From Bacteroidetes bacterium QH_1_64_81 (GTDB taxonomy: Bacteria > Bacteroidota > Rhodothermia > Rhodothermales > Salinibacteraceae): a stretch of 6,774 bases of DNA. Location of the stretch: positions 1 to 6,774 of the forward strand of contig PXSX01000258.1 in NCBI GenBank assembly GCA_003022655.1, read 5' to 3'. This document shows positions 6,632 to 6,774 of this stretch, piece by piece. Numbering within the stretch: position 1 is the stretch's first letter; each line of letters begins with the position of its first letter. Under the pieces are notes generated by a model. That model ran no database searches, had not been told where the DNA came from, and saw only the letters and a program-made list of their open reading frames with translations. A program made the position numbers and the translations under genes.

Positions 6632-6724
6632 TCATTCCGCTGCGGTCCAGCGCATCGATGGACGCAGCCCCAAGGTCAACAAGACCACTCCGAGCGTTCC
6701 GTAGATGAGTTGCAGCGGCGGCAT
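6632..6724 (-). CDS. Possible 30-residue membrane peptide
   Basis: A short ORF encodes MPPLQLIYGTLGVVLLTLGL followed by the polar tail RPSMRWTAAE. It has one clear membrane-spanning stretch (about residues 5-20) with a positive cytoplasmic-type flank after it. About three quarters of codon third positions are G or C, matching neighbouring genes better than the overlapping frame (6600-6770, 56 residues, mixed third positions). The frame stays open upstream to the window edge, so this may be the C-terminal end of a longer gene beginning outside. I do not recognise the family. A weak terminator follows about 60 bases downstream. It may equally be chance or a remnant. Confidence 0.3.
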   Translation of the reverse strand: MPPLQLIYGTLGVVLLTLGLRPSMRWTAAE

Positions 6725-6774
6725 GGAAAAGAATGGAGGAGTGGAAGGACAGAGGCAGTGGCTCAAACATCCGT

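Noticed and set aside
6600..6770. 56-codon minus-strand frame overlapping the small membrane ORF
   Set aside because: Third codon positions are mixed and the product has no domain or membrane segment; the overlapping frame looks more coding-like.

Overview
The window is GC-rich, its proteins are strongly acidic, and start codons lack clear Shine-Dalgarno sequences. With a Bacteroidota-type isoleucyl-tRNA synthetase and a zinc-less DksA-like protein, this points to a halophilic member of the Bacteroidota/Rhodothermota, most like Salinibacter. The organism assignment is an inference from protein character and remembered family sequences, not from a search.

Every convincing gene is on the minus strand, so transcription runs from high to low coordinates. 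From the right edge: a possible 30-residue membrane peptide (6632-6724); a frameshifted outer-membrane beta-barrel gene (5804-6432); a 308-base non-coding stretch with hydrophobic plus-strand coding remnants; ileS (2247-5495); a TraR/DksA-family gene (1712-2179); ruvA (1035-1643); a 239-base spacer with an inverted array of 7-base repeats; and the first 265 codons of a divergent ribose-phosphate pyrophosphokinase (1-795) cut by the left edge.

ileS, the DksA-like gene and ruvA are separated by only 67 and 68 bases with no clear terminator and could be co-transcribed. In many Bacteroidota ileS is followed by a DksA-like gene and then lspA; here ruvA takes the third place. The functions are housekeeping: charging of tRNA-Ile, transcription control, Holliday-junction processing and PRPP supply. 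I see no defence system, mobile element, CRISPR array, tRNA or rRNA. The most unusual parts are non-coding: the heptamer array before the PRPP synthetase gene, its core motif recurring before ileS, and alternative GC-rich hairpins against the ruvA start codon.
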